From assembly GCA_024036415.1 (NCBI GenBank), contig JAMWET010000521.1:189501-253500 (forward strand): 64,000 nt of DNA. Direction: 5' to 3'. Made by a program: the position numbers and the translations under genes. Positions 36,187 through 48,810 of the stretch are shown here, one piece after another (the stretch's first letter is position 1; each line of letters starts with the position of its first letter). The stretch is from Prochilodus magdalenae. Taxonomy: Eukaryota; Chordata; Actinopteri; Characiformes; Prochilodontidae. Under the pieces are notes generated by a model that ran no database searches, was not told the origin of the DNA, and was given only the letters and a program-made list of their open reading frames with translations.

Positions 36187-36544
36187 GGAGGGCATAACTA
36201 CATACCTCTGTGGGCTGTGTGTATATTTTTCAACACATGTCGTTGGCTGTGTTTACAAACAGCAACTTGGATTAGTCTGTTTTGGAAACACCTGCTGGGG
36301 GAATCCTTGGATACACATAACAGGAAACAGAGTCATTCAGAGACGTTTGAGAAAGGGTTCACTGTAGAAATACATACAGGCTTCTTCATGGTGGTGCTGA
36401 TCGGTGATGTAAACACCGCTTTATGACCTGAATGTGTCTCTCCACCGTTAGTAGGTTTTAGAATTAGGAGTTTTGTTCAACTGTATATTGGGGATATACC
36501 ATATAACAAGGTCTGAGGCATGAGGTGGAGTCCTCCAAAACAGT

Positions 36545-37270
36545 CCTGAGACACAGGAATGAAACTTGGTGGGTAGATCATGAGACATGTGGATGATTCA
36601 AGTTTCACGCTCGGCCACAATAAAGGTGGGTCTTATCTCTGTACCTGACTGACCCAACAGCCACCACTACAGACCTCCAGCGAGCAGTGGTGTCCTCCAT
36701 GAGTCATCCTGTTAGTGCAGCACCATCGGCAGACGGCTGCACCACGCAGGACTACATGCACACAGACCGTTACCACGACTGTCCTTAACACCACGTCACC
36801 GTCACCAAAGACTGCAGTGGTGTCGTACCAGATTGTCATGGAGTGACTCAGAATGGCAGCGGGTCATCTTCAGTGACGAGTCCCGCTTTAGTCTTGGTGG
36901 AGATGCCCAACGAATCCGTGTGTGGAGGCACCGTGGTCAGCACCAAGATGAACGGTTTGTCGTCACACGTCCAGAAGGCCTGGTGTCCCTCCACCTCCAC
37001 CCCTACCGCACCATCTGCAGGAACTGTGTGAGGATGTTCAAGCTTCATGGGATGGATTATCACAGGACTACATTAGGAACCTCTACAGCACGTCTGGCGT
37101 GTTGGGTTACGCAAAAACACGGCGGCCCGACGCCATACTGAGAGACAGACTTCTGTCTATGTGCAGTCACCAGTTATTGATCCTGGTCCCCTTTATCTTC
37201 CTCCCCAACACACCAGCACTCCCACTCTTCCTTCTGGGTGCAGCTGTTCTTCTGTTGATGAGTGTATATA
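36545..37270 (+). mobile_element. Tc1/mariner-derived element, copy 5
   Basis: It contains the same transposase remnant (VIFSDESRFSLGG) and internal deletion, and ends with tccttctgggtgcagctg followed by gatgagtgtata, the right terminal repeat. A dozen bases are missing near ctctacagcacgtctgg relative to copies 1, 3 and 4. The left terminal repeat is not preserved. Confidence 0.82.
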
Positions 37271-39519
37271 GCAGTCTCCTGAGAACGGTCTGGGTGTGGC
37301 CTTAATATTCCAATGAACACGCATGCCCTTGATGGCTGACTAGTACAGACTGGTCCAGTAACAGATAACACATGGCGGTAACTTAATGGTAGGGTTCATA
37401 GTTTTCCAGCAGAATTAAACTGACAAGCAAAAATACAGATTATGGGATCAACCTCGTTCCTCACGTTGTGGCTGCAGGCTCTGTGCTTCATCTAAGAGAA
37501 GAGGTAGAGCAGGTTAAGCTCCAGCCTTAAGCATAACCTCTGGCCTTCTGATTGAAGTTACTAAAGCTCCTCTGTGAAATGAGCTCTATATCTGCTGGTC
37601 GTGTTGTAGACGACGCTGCTGTGTCAACAAGGCATCAAAACACTTCTCCAGTTTTATGTATCAATGCCTTAAAGAAGGCAGAGCCTGTATCCACTGCGGG
37701 ATGACCATTCAGGGAATGCACACACATGGAATGCCGGTGTAGTTGAGCTGTGTTCACACAAGCAGGAGACAAGTCACTTAGGTCTTCCCAAGTTTGTCTC
37801 TTTTGGGCATGTTTGAGGTCGTTTGCATTGTCATGTGTGGGCGTGTACAAGGTCCAGGAAAGCTAGCTAAGTCTGAAACACCTGTGAATGAATTTTCCTG
37901 AAACCGTAAGTGCCGATTCGTGGTTAGCTTTACTGATCGTTTAGCATGCATGTAGTAGAAGGATGTGCCCAAACTAAAGATCTGTAGCGCTCTGGAGATC
38001 CCCGGATGGTGTTCTACTCCAGTCAGAGGTTCTAGCGTAGAGGTGGAGCTATCTTCATGGTGTACTGTATCCCATCATGCACCACGGCCTCACCAGCTCT
38101 CAGCCTGCTTCAGCCAGAGAAAATGGCGGTGGGTAACACTGGGGGGCTAAACGCAGCCCACTCTGAGTATAAATGTGGGTGTAGTGGTTGTAGTGGGGTG
38201 TGTGTTCATCAGAATGAGCCTCAGAAAGTTAAATATACAGGTCTGAAGATTAATAAAAGATGAACTCGCTTTAGAGGATCAGTTTTAGAGTGAACTAGCC
38301 GAGGGGAGCTAACAGCTAGGCTAACCGTATCTCAGGTGAACTGAGCAGCGTTAGCAGCAGCTAGCTCTAAACAGTGGGTACAGTAATAACAGCTCTGAGG
38401 TAAATGTGAGGTAACTGGTCATGTGACTGTATTAGTATACTACACTGTAGGTCAGAACTGGTTACTGTACTGTATACCACACACAGGGGGCGTATACAGT
38501 GTGCAGTACATACTAGCAAAAATTTAGGGATTTTCCTACTCAGTTTGTCACTAGCCACTTGCTAGCTAGTGTCCTAAGATGCTCACTAAGTCAGTTTTAG
38601 CTTGCTGGGTTGCTCAGACTGTACGAGAGGGCCATGTGAGCCCTGTGATTGGTTAGGGAAAGCTGAGGGCAGCTTTAACACTTTTAGGACCACCAATTTT
38701 AAATTGGGAGGGGAGCAATAAGGAAACATCTATTAGACGTTGTGAAGATGTTCATATGATACAGTTTGTACATGTATATTGTGACTTGTGTGGCCCAACA
38801 TGAACTAGTTATTAGAAAGACTCAGTTTAGGTCCCGAGGTTCTATTGAGTACTGTGTAAAATACTGTAGAACGGAATGATGATGTCACTTCCTGCAGCCA
38901 ATCAGTAACACCGACATAAACAGGAAGCAATCTTTTGGACAGCAGTGCATCGCACTTCTCTATCCACGTTTAAAGCATCCATGTCCGGCATGTGTTTATT
39001 TTGTCCTATTGCTGCTTGGAATGTGTTCTGGAATGTTCTACCATGGAAGGTTCTCATGCACAGTATTAGAATGCCACTTCATCAATAAACACTAGGTAAT
39101 CCAGTTATTTGGGGAGGGGGGGGTGTATTTGTTTTGCTGTTGTCACTCTCCAGGATCGCATACCGCTCCTTTAACTATTCAGTTACACAGAAATGTTAAG
39201 TATCTAATGAAACTGGTGAATATTACAGTGTATACCTCATCTCTACCTGCCACAGGTGTCAGTTACCTGGGCACGGGGAGTCATGTCGGACTTATTGCTC
39301 GTGGTTGAAGCACAGTGGAGTATTATGATTACAGAGGCACTAATGAATTTCAGTTGTGTCTGTTTCAGCATGCCACATGTTTTCCACCCCAGAGGATCGC
39401 TACAGGAAGTGAAGCCCGCTTGAATGTTGGTGGTCCACTCGGTTATGAAACAAGAAAGGCCTTTTGCTGTAGTCTAATCTGTGACAGTTTTGATTATCTC
39501 TGTAATTACAGAGCTCTCT
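37271..39519. other. Intergenic stretch, nothing recognised
   Basis: No coding or repeat trace identified. It ends in tttgattatctctgtaatta followed by cag, which resembles a splice acceptor at the left edge of the 36-bp array. Confidence 0.45.
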
Positions 39520-42500
39520 CATCTGCCTGTGGAGGAGCCTGTAGAGGAGGTTATAGAGGAGCCTGTAGAGGAGGCTATAGAGGAGCCTGTAGAGGAGCCT
39601 GTGGAGTCTGTAGAGGAGCTTATGGAAAAGTCTGTGGAGGAGTCTATGGAAGAGTCTGTAGGGGAGGCTATAGAGGAACCTGAAGAAGAATCTGTAGAGG
39701 AGCTCATAGATGAGCCTGAGCCTGTAAAGGAGGCTTTAGAGTAATCTGTAGAGGAGCCCGTGGAGTCTCTAGAGGAGCTTATAGATGAGTCTGTGGAGGA
39801 GTCTGTAGAGGAGACTGTAGTTGAATCTATAGAGCTCAAATAGGAGACAGTAGAGGAGACTGTAGTGGAATCTGTAGAGGAGCTCATAGATGAGCCGGTG
39901 GATGAATCTGTAGAGAAGCCTATGGAGGAGTCTGTTAAGGAGGCTATAGAGGAGCCTGTGAAGGAATCTGTAGAGGAGCTAATAGATGAGTCTGTGGAGG
40001 AGTCTGTAGAGGAGCTAATAGATGAGCCTGTGGAGGAGTCTGTAGAGGAGCTAATAGATGAGCCTGTGGAGGAATCTGTAGAGGAGCTAATAGATGAGTC
40101 TGTGGAGGAGTCTGTAGAGGAGCTAATAGATGAGTCTGTGGAGGAGTCTGTAGAGGAGCTAATAGATGAGTCTGTAAAGGAATCTGTAGAGGCGCTAATA
40201 GATGAGCCTGTGGAGGAGTCTGTAGAGGCGCTAATAGATGAGCCTGTGGAGGAGTCTGTAGAGGAACTAATAGATGAGTCTGTGGAGGAGTCTGTAGAGG
40301 AACTAATAGATGAGTCTGTGGAGGAGTCTGTAGAGGAGCTAATAGATGAGTCTGTGGAGGAGTCTGTAGAGGAGCTAATAGATGAGTCTGTGGAGGAGTC
40401 TGTAGAGGAACTAATAGATGAGCCTGTGGAGGAGTCTGTAGAGGCGCTAATAGATGAGCCTGTGGAGGAGTCTGTAGAGGAACTAATAGATGAGTCTGTG
40501 GAGGAGTCTGTAGAGGAACTAATAGATGAGTCTGTGGAGGAGTCTGTAGAGGAGCTAATAGATGAGTCCTGTGGAGGAGTTCTGTAGAGGAGCTAATAGA
40601 TGAGTCTGTGGAGAGGTCCTGTAGAGGACCTCTAATAGATGAGCCTGTGGAGGATCTGTAGAGGCGCTAATAGATGAGTCTGTGGAGGAGTCTTTAGAGG
40701 AACTAATAGATGAGTCTGTGGAGGAGTTGTGTAGAGGAGCTAATAGATGAGTCATGTGGAGGAGTCTGTAGAGGGGAGCTAATACGATGAGTCCTGTGGA
40801 GGAGTCTGTAGAGAGAGCTAAATAGCTGACGTCTGTGGAGGAGCCCTGTAGAGGAACTAATAGATAGAGCCTGTACACAGAGGAGTCTGTAGAGGCGCTA
40901 ATAGATGATCTGTGTGGAGGCCTCTTTAGAGGAACTAATATGATGTAGTTCTGTGGAGGAGTCTGTAGAGGAGCTAATAGATGAGTCTGTGGAGGAGTCT
41001 GTAGAGGAACTAATAGATGAGCCTGTGGAGGAGTCTGTAGAGGCGCTAATAGATGAGTCTGTGGAGGAGTCTTTAGAGGAACTAATAGATGAGTCTGTGG
41101 AGGAGTCTGTAGAGGAGCTAATAGATGAGTCTGTGGAGGAGTCTGTAGAGGAACTAATAGATGAGTCTGTGGAGGAGTCTGTAGAGGAGCTAATAGATGA
41201 GTCTGTGGAGGAGTCTGTAGAGGAGCTCATAGATGAGCCTGAGCCTGTAAAGGAGGCTTTAGAGTAATCTGTAGAGGAGCCCGTGGAGTCTCTAGAGGAG
41301 CTTATAGATGAGTCTGTGGAGGAGTCTGTAGAGGAGACTGTAGTTGAATCTATAGAGCTCATATAGGAGACAGTAGAGGAGACTGTAGTTGAATCTATAG
41401 AGCTCAAATAGGAGACAGTAGAGGAGACTGTAGTGGAATCTGTAGAGGAGCTCATAGATGAGCCGGTGGATGAGTTTGTAGAGAAGCCTATGGAGGAGTC
41501 TTTTAAGGAGGCTATAGAGGAGCCTGTGAAGGAATCTGTAGAGGAGCTAATAGTTGAGTCTGTGGAGGAGTCTGTAGAGGAGCTAATAGATGAGTCTGTG
41601 AAGGAATCTGTAGAGGAGCTAATAGATGAGTCTGTGGAGGAGTCTGTAGAGGAGCTCATAGATGAGTCTGTGGAGGAGTCTGTAGAGGAGCTAATAGATG
41701 AGTCTGTGGAGGAGTCTGTAGAGGAGCTAATAGATGAGTCTGTGGAGGAGTCTGTAGAGGAGCTAATAGATGAGCCTGTGGAGGAGTCTGTAGAGGAGCT
41801 AATAGATGAGTCTGTGGAGGAGTCTGTAGAGGAGCTAATAGATGAGTCTGTGGAGGAGTCTGTAGAGGAGCTAATAGATGAGTCTGTGGAGGAGTCTGTA
41901 GAGGAGCTAATAGATGAGTCTGTGGAGGAGTCTGTAGAGGAGCTCATAGATGAGCCTGAGCCTGTAAAGGAGGCTTTAGAGGAATCTGTAGAGGAGCCCG
42001 TGGAGTCTGTAGAGGAGCTTATAGATGAGTCTGTGGAGGAGTCTGTAGAGGAGACTGTAGTTGAATCTATAGAGCTTATATAGGAGACAGTAGAGGAGAC
42101 TGTAGTTGAATCTATAGAGCTCAAATAGGAGACAGTAGAGGAGACTGTAGTGGAATCTGTAGAGGAGCTCATAGATGAGCCGGTGGATGAGTCTGTAGAG
42201 AAGTCTATGGAGGAGTCTGTTAAGGAGGCTATAGAGGAGCCTGTGAAGGAATCTGTAGAGGAGCTAATGGATGAGTCTGTGGAGGAGTCTGTAGAGGAGC
42301 TAATAGATGAGTCTGTGGAGGAGTCTGTAGAGGAGCTCATAGATGAGTCTGTGGAGGAGTCTGTAGAGGAGCTAATAGATGAGCCTGTAAAGGAATCTGT
42401 AGAGGAGCTAATGGATGAGTCTGTGGAGGAGTCTGTAGAGGCGCTAATAGATGAGCCTGTGGAGGAGTCTGTAGAGGAGCTAATAGATGAGTCTGTGGAG

Positions 42501-43185
42501 GAGTCTGTAGAGGAGCTAATAGATGAGTCTGTGGAGGAGTCTGAGTCTGTGGAGGAGTCTGTAGAGGAGCTAATAGATGAGCCTGTGGAGGAGTCTGTAG
42601 AGGAGCTAATAGATGAGTCTGTGGAGGAGTCTGTAGAGGAGCTAATAGATGAGTTTGTGGAGGAGTCTGTAGAGGAGCTAATAGATGAGTCTGTGGAGGA
42701 GTCTGTAGAGGAGCTAATAGATGAGCCTGTGGAGGAGTCTGTAGAGGAGCTAATAGATGAGTCTGTGGAGGAGTCTGAGTCTGTGGAGGAGTCTGTAGAG
42801 GAGCTAATAGATGAGTCTGTGGAGGAGTCTGTAGAGGAGCTAATAGATGAGTCTGTGGAGGAGTCTGTAGAGGAGCTAATAGATGAGTCTGTGGAGGAGT
42901 CTGTAGAGGAGCTAATAGATGAGTCTGTGGAGGAGTCTGTAGAGGAGCTAATAGATGAGTCTGTGGAGGAGTCTGTAGAGGAGCTAATAGATGAGTCTGT
43001 GGAGGAGTCTGTAGAGGAACTAATAGATGAGTCTGTGGAGGAGTCTGTAGAGGAGCTAATAGATGAGTCTGTGGAGGAGTCTGTAGAGGAACTAATAGAT
43101 GAGTCTGTGGAGGAGTCTGTAGAGGAGCTAATAGATGAGTCTGTGGAGGAGTCTGTAGAGAAGTATGTGGTGGAGGCTATAGAGG
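39520..43185. repeat. 36-bp minisatellite open on both strands
   Basis: Roughly 100 units of 36 bp. The plus frame reads ESVEESVEELID and the minus frame SISSSTDSSTDS. The left edge is more irregular (VEEPVEEAIEEP) and the centre highly homogeneous. Larger blocks recur at 39712, 41235 and 41952. The plus frame is broken by TAA at 39742 and 41265 and by TAG near 39841, 41363, 41408, 42080 and 42126, and its open segments start with GTG, not ATG. The minus frame is open from an ATG at 43261 to 40898, over 780 codons. No signal peptide, domain or family is recognisable in either strand. Third codon positions coincide in these two phases, so silent variation cannot tell which strand, if either, is coding. 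Confidence 0.95.
40565..40950. other. Indel-rich patch within the 36-bp array
   Basis: Units here carry many single-base insertions and deletions (gagtcctgtgg, gagttctgtag, gaggggagct, aatacgatgag, gctaaatagc). The units on either side have almost none. The likely explanation is unpolished long-read sequence in a collapsed or gap-filled repeat. Confidence 0.7.
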
Positions 43186-43192
43186 AGCACAA

Positions 43193-43224
43193 AACCCTCT
43201 CTCTCTCTCTCTCTCTCTCTCTAT
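43193..43224. repeat. (CT)n microsatellite
   Basis: A CT run closes the 36-bp array; pyrimidine-rich sequence continues to about 43440. Confidence 0.9.
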
Positions 43225-43959
43225 CACTTTCTACTACACTATCTCTGTCACTCTCGCTCATTAAGTTTCTGTGTCTCACTCACTCTTACCCTCACAGTCT
43301 CTCTCTTTCATCTCTTTCCATATCCTTTCATACTGTTCTCTCCTTTTTCACTCTGTCTGTCTCCTATGTGTGTGCCTGTCCCTCTGTTCCCTCGTTCTGT
43401 TTCCTCTCCTCTGCATTTCTGTCTGTCTGTAGTGAATGTCAGTGGCCACCCAGGACTGCATGTACAGTGAGACAGGCGTTCAATAAGCAGGCAGAACCCA
43501 GTGCCCCCTGTCACCCCACTGCCCCAAGCCCCACCATCCCACCACCCCCCACCCAAATGTTTTGCCTGTCCACTTGCATTTGTTAAGTCCTCATAAAAGC
43601 CCCTTATAAAGACGGTCTGCAGGCCCACCTACTTGGAGAGCCTCTGTTTCCCTCTCATTCTGCCCCGGCGCTCGAGTGGAAATCAGCCTGTTTACCGCCA
43701 GCAGGTCACACATGCTAATGAGCCGCTGTTTGTTTTCTGAGGAGGAAAGGAATGTGGGATGAGCCTTTTGGGGGGTTGGGGGGATGGGCTGGGGGGGAGG
43801 TGTGGAGTTTGTGGGGGTGATTGGAAGAAATTGAGAGTGGGAGGGGAGTGAGGAGGGTAATAACAGTGATCCGAAGACATGATTGGGACAAGACTCACCT
43901 TATTGCTTGTGAAATTTTGATTGTGGCTATATTAATGAAGACTTAAGTATAACTAGCAT
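43225..43959. other. Pyrimidine-rich then G-rich intergenic stretch
   Basis: CT-rich to about 43440, then a C-rich part (43500-43560) and a G-rich part (43765-43860, ggggggttggggggatgggc) with runs of G that could form quadruplex structure. No gene recognised. Confidence 0.5.
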
Positions 43960-45480
43960 TATGGGTAATATGATTGTGTATGGTACATATGGCTTATATG
44001 ATGGTAAATATGGTTAATATGGTTAATTTTACATATGGCTTATATGACGGTAAATATGGTTAATATGGTTAATTTTACATATGGCTTATATGACTGTAAA
44101 TATGGTTAATACGGTCTATATGATGGTAAACATGGGTAATATAATGGTGTATGGTACATGTAGCTTATATGGTTATAGTGGCATATGATGGTAAATATGG
44201 TTAATATGGTTTATATGATGGTTAATATGGTTTATATGATGGTAAATATGGTTAATATGATTGTCAATGGTACATATAGCTTATATGATGGTAAATATGA
44301 GTAATATGATGGTTAATTTTACATATGGCTTATATGACGGCAAATATGGTTAATACGGTTTATATGATGGTAAATATGGTTAATACGGTTTATATGATGG
44401 TAAATATGGTTAATACGGTTTATATGATGGTACACATGGGTAATATAATGGCGTATGGTACATGTGGCTTATATGGTTATGGTGGCATATGATGGTAAAT
44501 ATGGTTAATATGGTTAATATGATGGTTAATGGTACATATGGTTAATATGATGGTAAATATGGTTAATGGTACATATGGCTTATATGATGGTAAATATGGT
44601 TAATATGATGGTTAATTTAACATATGGCTTATATGATGGTAATTATGGTTAATACGGTTTATATGATGGTAAACATGGGTAATATAATGGTGTATGGTAC
44701 ATGTGATTTATATGGTTATGGTGGCATATGATGGTAAATATGGTAAATATGGTTTATATGATGGTAAATATGGTTAAAATGATTGTCAATGGTACATATA
44801 TCTTATATGATGGTTAATATGAGTAATATGATGGTTAATTTTATATATGGCTTATATGATGGCAAATATGGTTAATACGGTTTATATGATGGTAAACATG
44901 GGTAATATAATGGTGTATGGTACATGTGGCTTATATGGTTATGGTGGCATATGATGGTAAATATGGTTAATATGGTTTATATGATGGTAAATATGGTTAA
45001 TATGATGGTTAATTTTACATATGGCTTATATGATGGTAAATATGGTTAATATGGTGTATATGATGGTAAATATGCTTAATATGGCTTATATTATGGTAAA
45101 TATGGTTAATATGATTGTCAATGGTAAATATGGCTTATATGATGGTAAATATGGTTAATACGGTTTATATGATGGTAACCATGGGTAATATGATGGTGTA
45201 TGGTACATGTAGCTTATATGGTTATGGTGGCATATGATGGTAAATATGGTTAATATGGTTTATATGATGGTAAATATGGTTAATATGATGGTCAATGGTA
45301 CATATGGCTTATATAATGGTAAATATGGTTAATGGTACATAAAGCTAATTTGATGGTTTATATTAAAATAAAAAAGGATCATTCGATAGCGATTTATTTG
45401 GTTAATTTGATGGTTAATGGTTTATATGGTCAATAATATGTTAATTTGGATAACAGTCAATATCAGTAATATGGTTACAT
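43960..45480. repeat. AT-rich minisatellite with higher-order structure
   Basis: Built from short units such as tatatgatggtaaatatgg and ttaatatgg. A longer block (catgggtaatataatgg, tgtatggtacatgtggc, ggttatggtggcatatg) recurs at about 44131, 44434, 44674, 44897 and 45180, spacing 220-300 bp. Stops occur in all frames. Confidence 0.92.
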
Positions 45481-45864
45481 ATGGCTAATATTACAGGACA
45501 TATGGGGGGCCTGAAAAGGACTGATAAGGCTAATGTGATGGTTAATGGGAAATTTAGCTAAATTAATAGGTAATAATGTAAATGAAGATTTAAATAAGGC
45601 CTGAATACGGCTAATATCATACCGTCCTGTATTCGCGTAAGGGTGTTGAGCAAGTGCTACTAAAACATCCCATAGCCGTAAACTTTGAGGCATGTGTTTA
45701 GAACCTCCACCACAACCTTGTTGTTAAGGACACATTGTAAACATGCATAATAACAGCATATGTACATAATAACAGTGATCACCATGCAGGGCTGAGAGAG
45801 TAGACAGGACAGAGGTCCCGTTTGTTTTTGTTGTAACCATCTATATGACCACAAGGTGGCAGTG

Positions 45865-46045
45865 TTGCCTTACCACCAGTGAACCTACATGTGAGAACCT
45901 ACACTTGTGAGTTTTATATGGAATCTTGAAGGTTGGAAAACCAGGAAATAATAAGTTTTCTTTGGGGACTGTTTTACCCCACAATGCCCTGCAGGTATCC
46001 CTCCACCATGAAGGGATTTAAACAATCACAACACTATCAGAAAAC
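45865..46045 (+). repeat. Dispersed repeat, third copy
   Basis: It contains caccagtgaacctacatgtg, ttctttggggactgttttac, ccctgcaggtatccctccac and catgaagggatttaa, in the order of the intron 1 copies. The 5' half is absent. Confidence 0.65.
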
Positions 46046-48167
46046 GTCATGTGTGATTACAGACCCTTAATAATCAGACATACACACAAAATCAGATTTG
46101 GTCAGTAGTCCATTCAGCATGCTTACATGGCTTTGGGTATTTAGTTAATGGGGGAACTCCGCATCTACACAAGTCTGCAATGGGAGCGGCCACTGAACTC
46201 ACAGAATAACAGTGACATTTGTCATTTCATCAGGCTTGCAGTTTCAGCGTCGCGCCAAACAGTGTTTATTGCCACCTCTGTAGTTAAATCTCGGACCGCA
46301 CTCTGTTCTGTTGAGCTTCCACTCTCAGCCACACTGTGCACACTTTTCTGTTTACACCTGCTTGTTGTTCTGCTTCGACACCTGTGGGCCATGAACGGGT
46401 ACATTTGCCTTCCTGTAGCTGTAAAAACATCCTGGAGAAGTCAGTCAGCTGACTCACATGGGCCATGCTGCACTGTGTCAGTGTTTTACATGCTGGTCAT
46501 CAGAATGAAATGGTATGGATATGTAATATCATTATAGTGACGAAGATGATCGTGGTTATCAGCACACAGCGGCTAAAACATTCTCAGGTCCTGAAACACA
46601 AACTGAAATCATTTCACCATAAACAACATTACAGCACTTTTGTTTACATGAACATTAGAATAATAACAGCTAAACAAATAAGGAAAATGAAATTACACCA
46701 AGTGTGCATTAACATCACAGATGGCACTGTGAGAGGTTCAACCATCAGAGTTCACATCAATGTAGTATGTTATGTTAATTCAGACTCAAATTAATCACTA
46801 TCCAGGTAATACTTAAGTATATTTTAATGTACTAAAAATCTAAAAACACTTTGACACCAGCATTTACCACCTGGAAGCTGTGTAAAATATAAACACATGT
46901 AAATAAATAATCTCTAATCCAAATATATCCCATAAATTAATCACAGTAGAAGATAGAGAGATGAGATGTGACCATTTCATGAACGTTACTGACTCGTTTA
47001 GAATTTGATGGCATTAACGCACCTCAAAAAAATTTGGAACAGCGGAAACAAAAGTCTGGAAGAGTAAGTGGTACTAATACAAACAGCTGGAGAAGCCAAA
47101 TCCAAGCAGCTTGTTGAATCCCATGGTTCAGATAAGGCAGCGTATCCATAAGCACTTCATGTAGTAACTTTTAGAGGTGGACGTCTGGTTCCTATCAGCA
47201 CCACTGTGATCACGGGTCTCTAGAACAGAGCACCTCACACCACACCACTCTAAACAACTCTGTTTACATCTCAACAGTTAATAGAATTCAATAGAGTTCC
47301 CCTTCAGTCACTCGCCAACCCAAAACCTGGATTAACAAAAACCTGATTAGCTCCAAACTCATGTACTAGACTTAAAGCTACTCAGCTTCTAAAACATGTA
47401 ATTAATTCATTTCCATTAGTCATACATTTGCATTCCTGAATCCCCTTTTCAGAACAGCTCACATGGACCGCACCACAAACGTCCGCTGGATACCTATGGA
47501 AAACAAAGGGAACAGGTGTTATGACAGCTGATGGACGGTAATCTCATATCTCCATTACACAACACTGCGATCAATTGTTAAGTAATCAGTTGTCCTTCTG
47601 TTCTGACTGGATAAAGGAGGCTGTAACAGATTAGGAACAGGTCACAGGTCAGGCTGTCCTTATATAAATCTGATTGAAACTGATAAAACTTGATTTTAAG
47701 AATGACTTACATAATAACAGACAGCATGCTTTACTTTCATAGATCAGACTCAGGCTAAGACATCCGGTTCAGAAATCTGAGAGTAGGGAGCTGGATTTGA
47801 ACTCGGTGATCAGACTGATCAGACTGCTCTGTGCATGTACAGCCCTACTCTGCATGTATACGCGTACCAAGCAGTAATCACAATATACATGGAGGGCGTG
47901 CCCCCGGTGTTCAGATCTGCTCAAAATGCCCCAATATACTGAAAATAAGAATATTCCACTCACAGGCTTAACGTCTATCAGTGTTCTCATCAGTTGGTGA
48001 TGGGGTTTTTGCGACCTCCTGCTCGACACTGCCTTCATGTGGAAGTGCGAACGCTCCTGTGTTAACAGACGGTAAAGGTTTTGCCGAATTTTGGCTTTTA
48101 AAGAATGGGGTTTGCCGCCGCTACGTGACATCAGCGGAGATCTGGGTCAAAGGAAACTGACAATATC
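46046..48167. other. Intergenic stretch, mostly unassigned
   Basis: Only the GGACGTCTGGTTCC repeat end at 47160-47290 is recognised. The 129-codon plus frame at 46148-46537 carries no known motif. Confidence 0.45.
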
Positions 48168-48810
48168 TCCACAATATCTCCACCTCTAATATATATTTAG
48201 TGGTGTAAAAACTTTGATCTCTTTTTCTGCACAGTGTAAAAGCTCTAGTTCTCCTTTCAGGTTAGTGAATATTCATGATGGACCGACCAATAGAATCGCT
48301 CCAAACCTGCTTAGTAATAAACCTTGTTCTATCAGCTCCACTGCAGGGTAAGGAGGCTGCTCCATCCTCCTGTACAGCTCCACTCTGGAGGGGTTTTGAC
48401 CTCCATTAATGTATATTAACAGAAATGTAATGTTCTAGATAGTTCTTGGTGTTTAGCACTTGCTAACGCTAACAGAGGAAGTGATATACTAACAAAGACG
48501 TAAGGTTCTAGTAATGTTCCAGCTAACAGGTGATATAGTAACGAATATGGTTCTTGGTGTTTAGCACTAGCTAACATTAACAGCTGCAATAATATATTAA
48601 TGAAGGTGTAATGTTCTAGATAGTTCTTAGTGTTAGTGGTGCTGCAGGATACACAGTAACGTTAGCGCTGCTGGCGTGTTAGCTGATTGTCTGTAAGATG
48701 AACTTTGTCTGATCAGAAGGTGAATCTGGTAAAAGTAAAGTGAGAGAATGTGTACTGGTGTTGGAACACACCCCTGTGGAGGAAGGGGGAGGAGTCAACA
48801 GTGGCTTTTA
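48168..48810 (-). mobile_element. Dispersed element, composite copy (parts A and B)
   Basis: The inverse of 26316-26545 is followed directly by the inverse of 21960-22345, with an internal tandem of (gttctagatagttcttggtg, tttagcac, gctaac) about three times. This is probably the fuller form of the element. No coding capacity is visible. Confidence 0.6.

Noticed and set aside
42150..43586. 478-codon plus-strand acidic frame as an independent gene
   Set aside because: It opens at GTG, not ATG, directly after a stop inside the array, and runs out through a CT microsatellite into unrelated sequence.
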